Below are positions 14,941 to 15,853 of a stretch of 15,853 nt of DNA, one piece after another. The stretch spans positions 1,499,767 to 1,515,619 of the forward strand of contig CP070843.1 of assembly GCA_020350905.1 (NCBI GenBank), written 5' to 3'. Position numbers and translations under genes: made by a program. The stretch comes from Deltaproteobacteria bacterium (GTDB taxonomy: Bacteria; Desulfobacterota; Syntrophobacteria; BM002). The notes under the pieces are model-generated. The model searched no databases and was not told the DNA's origin. It saw only the letters and a list, made by a program, of their open reading frames with translations. Each line of letters begins with the position of its first letter. Position 1 is the stretch's first letter.

Positions 14941-15618
14941 CTACTCCCAACTACATTCTTCTTGCTGCCCGCTGCTGGCTGCTTCCTGCCTGCTATCAGT
15001 GGGTGTCCAGTTCATGTCCGGCCAAATGATCTCCTTGGGATCTTTAAAGTAGGAGCCATGAGCGCATGGCTTGCAAAGATTGTCGCCGTTTTCCACCACC
15101 TCGCGATGGTCTCGTATTACCTGGCCGCAGCGGCTGCAGGATACCTTGCGTCTTGTGGGACCGGGTAAGTCAAATTCGCTGAGTGAAACCTCCACCTGTT
15201 GAACTCTGAAAAGAACACTGTCGGGCATTCTCTTGTATGCTTCGAGCTGTTGTTGATATTTCCCCACTATTTCTGGGGCATAGTGAAGAGCCAGATCACG
15301 TGCCTCCTCAGTGGAGAGAACCCGGTAGGCCTTTTCGGTTTCCAGGTTCAAGAAGGTAGCGGCCATGATGCCGTAGTCCACAAACTTCAGTGATCGCCGG
15401 CCCAGTTTGGCGCCGGTCACATGGGCGACCGCATCTCCTGTGCACCGATCCATCTCCACGTAGACAATGAGTTTTTTGATCTGATCGTGACTGGTGGGAT
15501 CATCCAGGCCGATGAGGCGACAGCCCAACATGGCCATGCGTACACCCACCACTTGTCCTGGACAGAGGTGACCGTGGACCTCTGCAGAGGAAGTTAACAG
15601 TTCTTCAAAAGATTTCAT
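14941..15618 (-). CDS. FmdE-family protein with C-terminal zinc ribbon
   Basis: The 225-residue protein shows the FmdE domain (residues 1-130): VHGHLCPGQVVGVRM with His15, His17 and Cys19, then VYVEMDRCTGDAV with Cys59, likely metal ligands. A zinc ribbon follows: Cys161, Cys164, Cys182 and Cys185 (CSRCG...LCKPC). FmdE proteins are named from the subunit E of molybdenum formylmethanofuran dehydrogenase; in bacteria without that pathway they occur near Mo/W enzymes and cofactor genes, with unclear function. The ATG at 15618 follows ACAGGA at good spacing. It appears to be the first gene of the leftward Mo-cofactor set and has a ModE-like palindrome upstream. The last 17 or so residues (SRQEAASSGQQEE...) come from purine-rich low-complexity DNA and look like an extension into repeat sequence. 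Confidence 0.88.
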   Translation of the reverse strand: MKSFEELLTSSAEVHGHLCPGQVVGVRMAMLGCRLIGLDDPTSHDQIKKLIVYVEMDRCTGDAVAHVTGAKLGRRSLKFVDYGIMAATFLNLETEKAYRVLSTEEARDLALHYAPEIVGKYQQQLEAYKRMPDSVLFRVQQVEVSLSEFDLPGPTRRKVSCSRCGQVIRDHREVVENGDNLCKPCAHGSYFKDPKEIIWPDMNWTPTDSRQEAASSGQQEECSWE

Positions 15619-15665
15619 GGGGTCCTGTCGTTAAGTTGTAAGTCAGAACTCAGACTTTTTGGGTC

Positions 15666-15687
15666 GTTATGTTAAATTTAACATAAC
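15666..15687. promoter_or_regulatory. 22-bp perfect palindrome, candidate ModE-like operator
   Basis: GTTATGTTAAA at 15666-15676 is followed directly by its exact inverse complement to 15687. With one more base the half-sites read CGTTATGT and ACATAACT, close to the CGTTATAT/ATATAACG half-sites of the E. coli ModE operator, though the spacer is 8 bases, shorter than I recall for E. coli. It ends 47 bases before the FmdE-like start, and a weak TTGCAT/TAACAT promoter pair on the - strand overlaps it. A further GGGTC (15661-15665) and GACCC (15704-15708) flank it. The link to molybdate control is inference from the gene set. Confidence 0.5.
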
Positions 15688-15853
15688 TAAATGCAAAAAA
15701 AATGACCCTATGCGACAAAATTCTGATTTTCTACTACTACCACAGATAGATTTTTCATGTGTCTAAGTCTCGTAACTGCGAACGCAGACCTTAGTTCCGA
15801 TAAACGGTTTTAAAATTTTATCGTCATTCATTGGCTACCGACATGGACGGATC
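15688..15853. other. AT-rich right-edge region, no gene seen
   Basis: No coding frame of note crosses this stretch. A 7-bp stem, CGATAAA (15798-15804) with TTTATCG (15817-15823), is present. It is probably the far side of the fmdE-like promoter region or the space before a gene beyond the edge. Confidence 0.4.

Noticed and set aside
14765..14950. 61-residue - strand frame
   Set aside because: It reads through the tandem repeat, GC palindrome and pyrimidine-rich filler; not protein-like.
15798..15823. CGATAAA/TTTATCG hairpin at the right edge
   Set aside because: A short AT-rich stem in AT-rich DNA is expected by chance, and no gene adjoins it within the window.
1..15853. CRISPR array, tRNA, rRNA, riboswitch or phage genes
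   Set aside because: No regular repeat-spacer pattern, cloverleaf, rRNA-like stretch, cobalamin or Moco riboswitch core, or integrase/phage gene was recognised.

Overview
The window looks like part of a chromosome from an anaerobic, respiring, Gram-negative bacterium, most likely of the Desulfobacterota (the old Deltaproteobacteria). This is inferred from a 12-heme periplasmic cytochrome c, an FmdE-family protein, a molybdopterin-binding protein with a cysteine-rich tail, many B12/radical-SAM/prFMN-type anaerobic enzymes, and intergenic palindromic repeats of a style common in that group. There is no rRNA, tRNA, CRISPR array or complete insertion sequence.

Left part (1-5577). The window opens inside a + strand gene joining the C-terminal half of an RND/MMPL-type exporter to a histidine kinase. 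It overlaps by 8 bases a response regulator whose output is a STAS domain, so this looks like a transporter-linked two-component system that ends in protein-protein signalling. Facing it on the - strand is a small set: a possible 30-residue membrane peptide, a LarE-type sulfur transferase and a UbiD-family prFMN decarboxylase (possibly the futalosine-pathway MqnL). The 4055-4347 gap holds palindromic repeats. The 5321-5577 gap is AT-rich and separates this set from the divergent ubiB.

Middle (5578-9192). A + strand UbiB/ABC1 kinase-like gene converges with a - strand B12-binding radical SAM gene that strongly resembles BchE, the oxygen-independent Mg-protoporphyrin monomethyl ester cyclase, although no photosynthesis gene is visible. 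Its 3' end runs into a palindromic repeat. Twenty bases upstream of its start is a 219-bp element with 22-bp terminal inverted repeats (MITE-like), whose far end also forms the stop codon of the cytochrome gene.

Right part (9190-15853), all on the - strand and read right to left: fmdE-like, a MoeA-like molybdopterin-binding gene, a TauE/SafE transporter, moaA and the 12-heme cytochrome c. MoaA starts molybdopterin synthesis, and the MoeA-like and FmdE-like proteins belong to families tied to Mo/W cofactors or enzymes, so the set looks like a molybdenum/tungsten cofactor island coupled to a secreted electron-transfer protein. A perfect 22-bp palindrome with ModE-like half-sites lies 47 bases upstream of the first gene and is the best candidate operator. 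Intergenic spaces in this set are filled with small repeats: a 9-bp tandem array, a GC-rich palindrome shared with the MITE, and an ATTCCGGA-type palindrome shared with the 4.1-kb gap.
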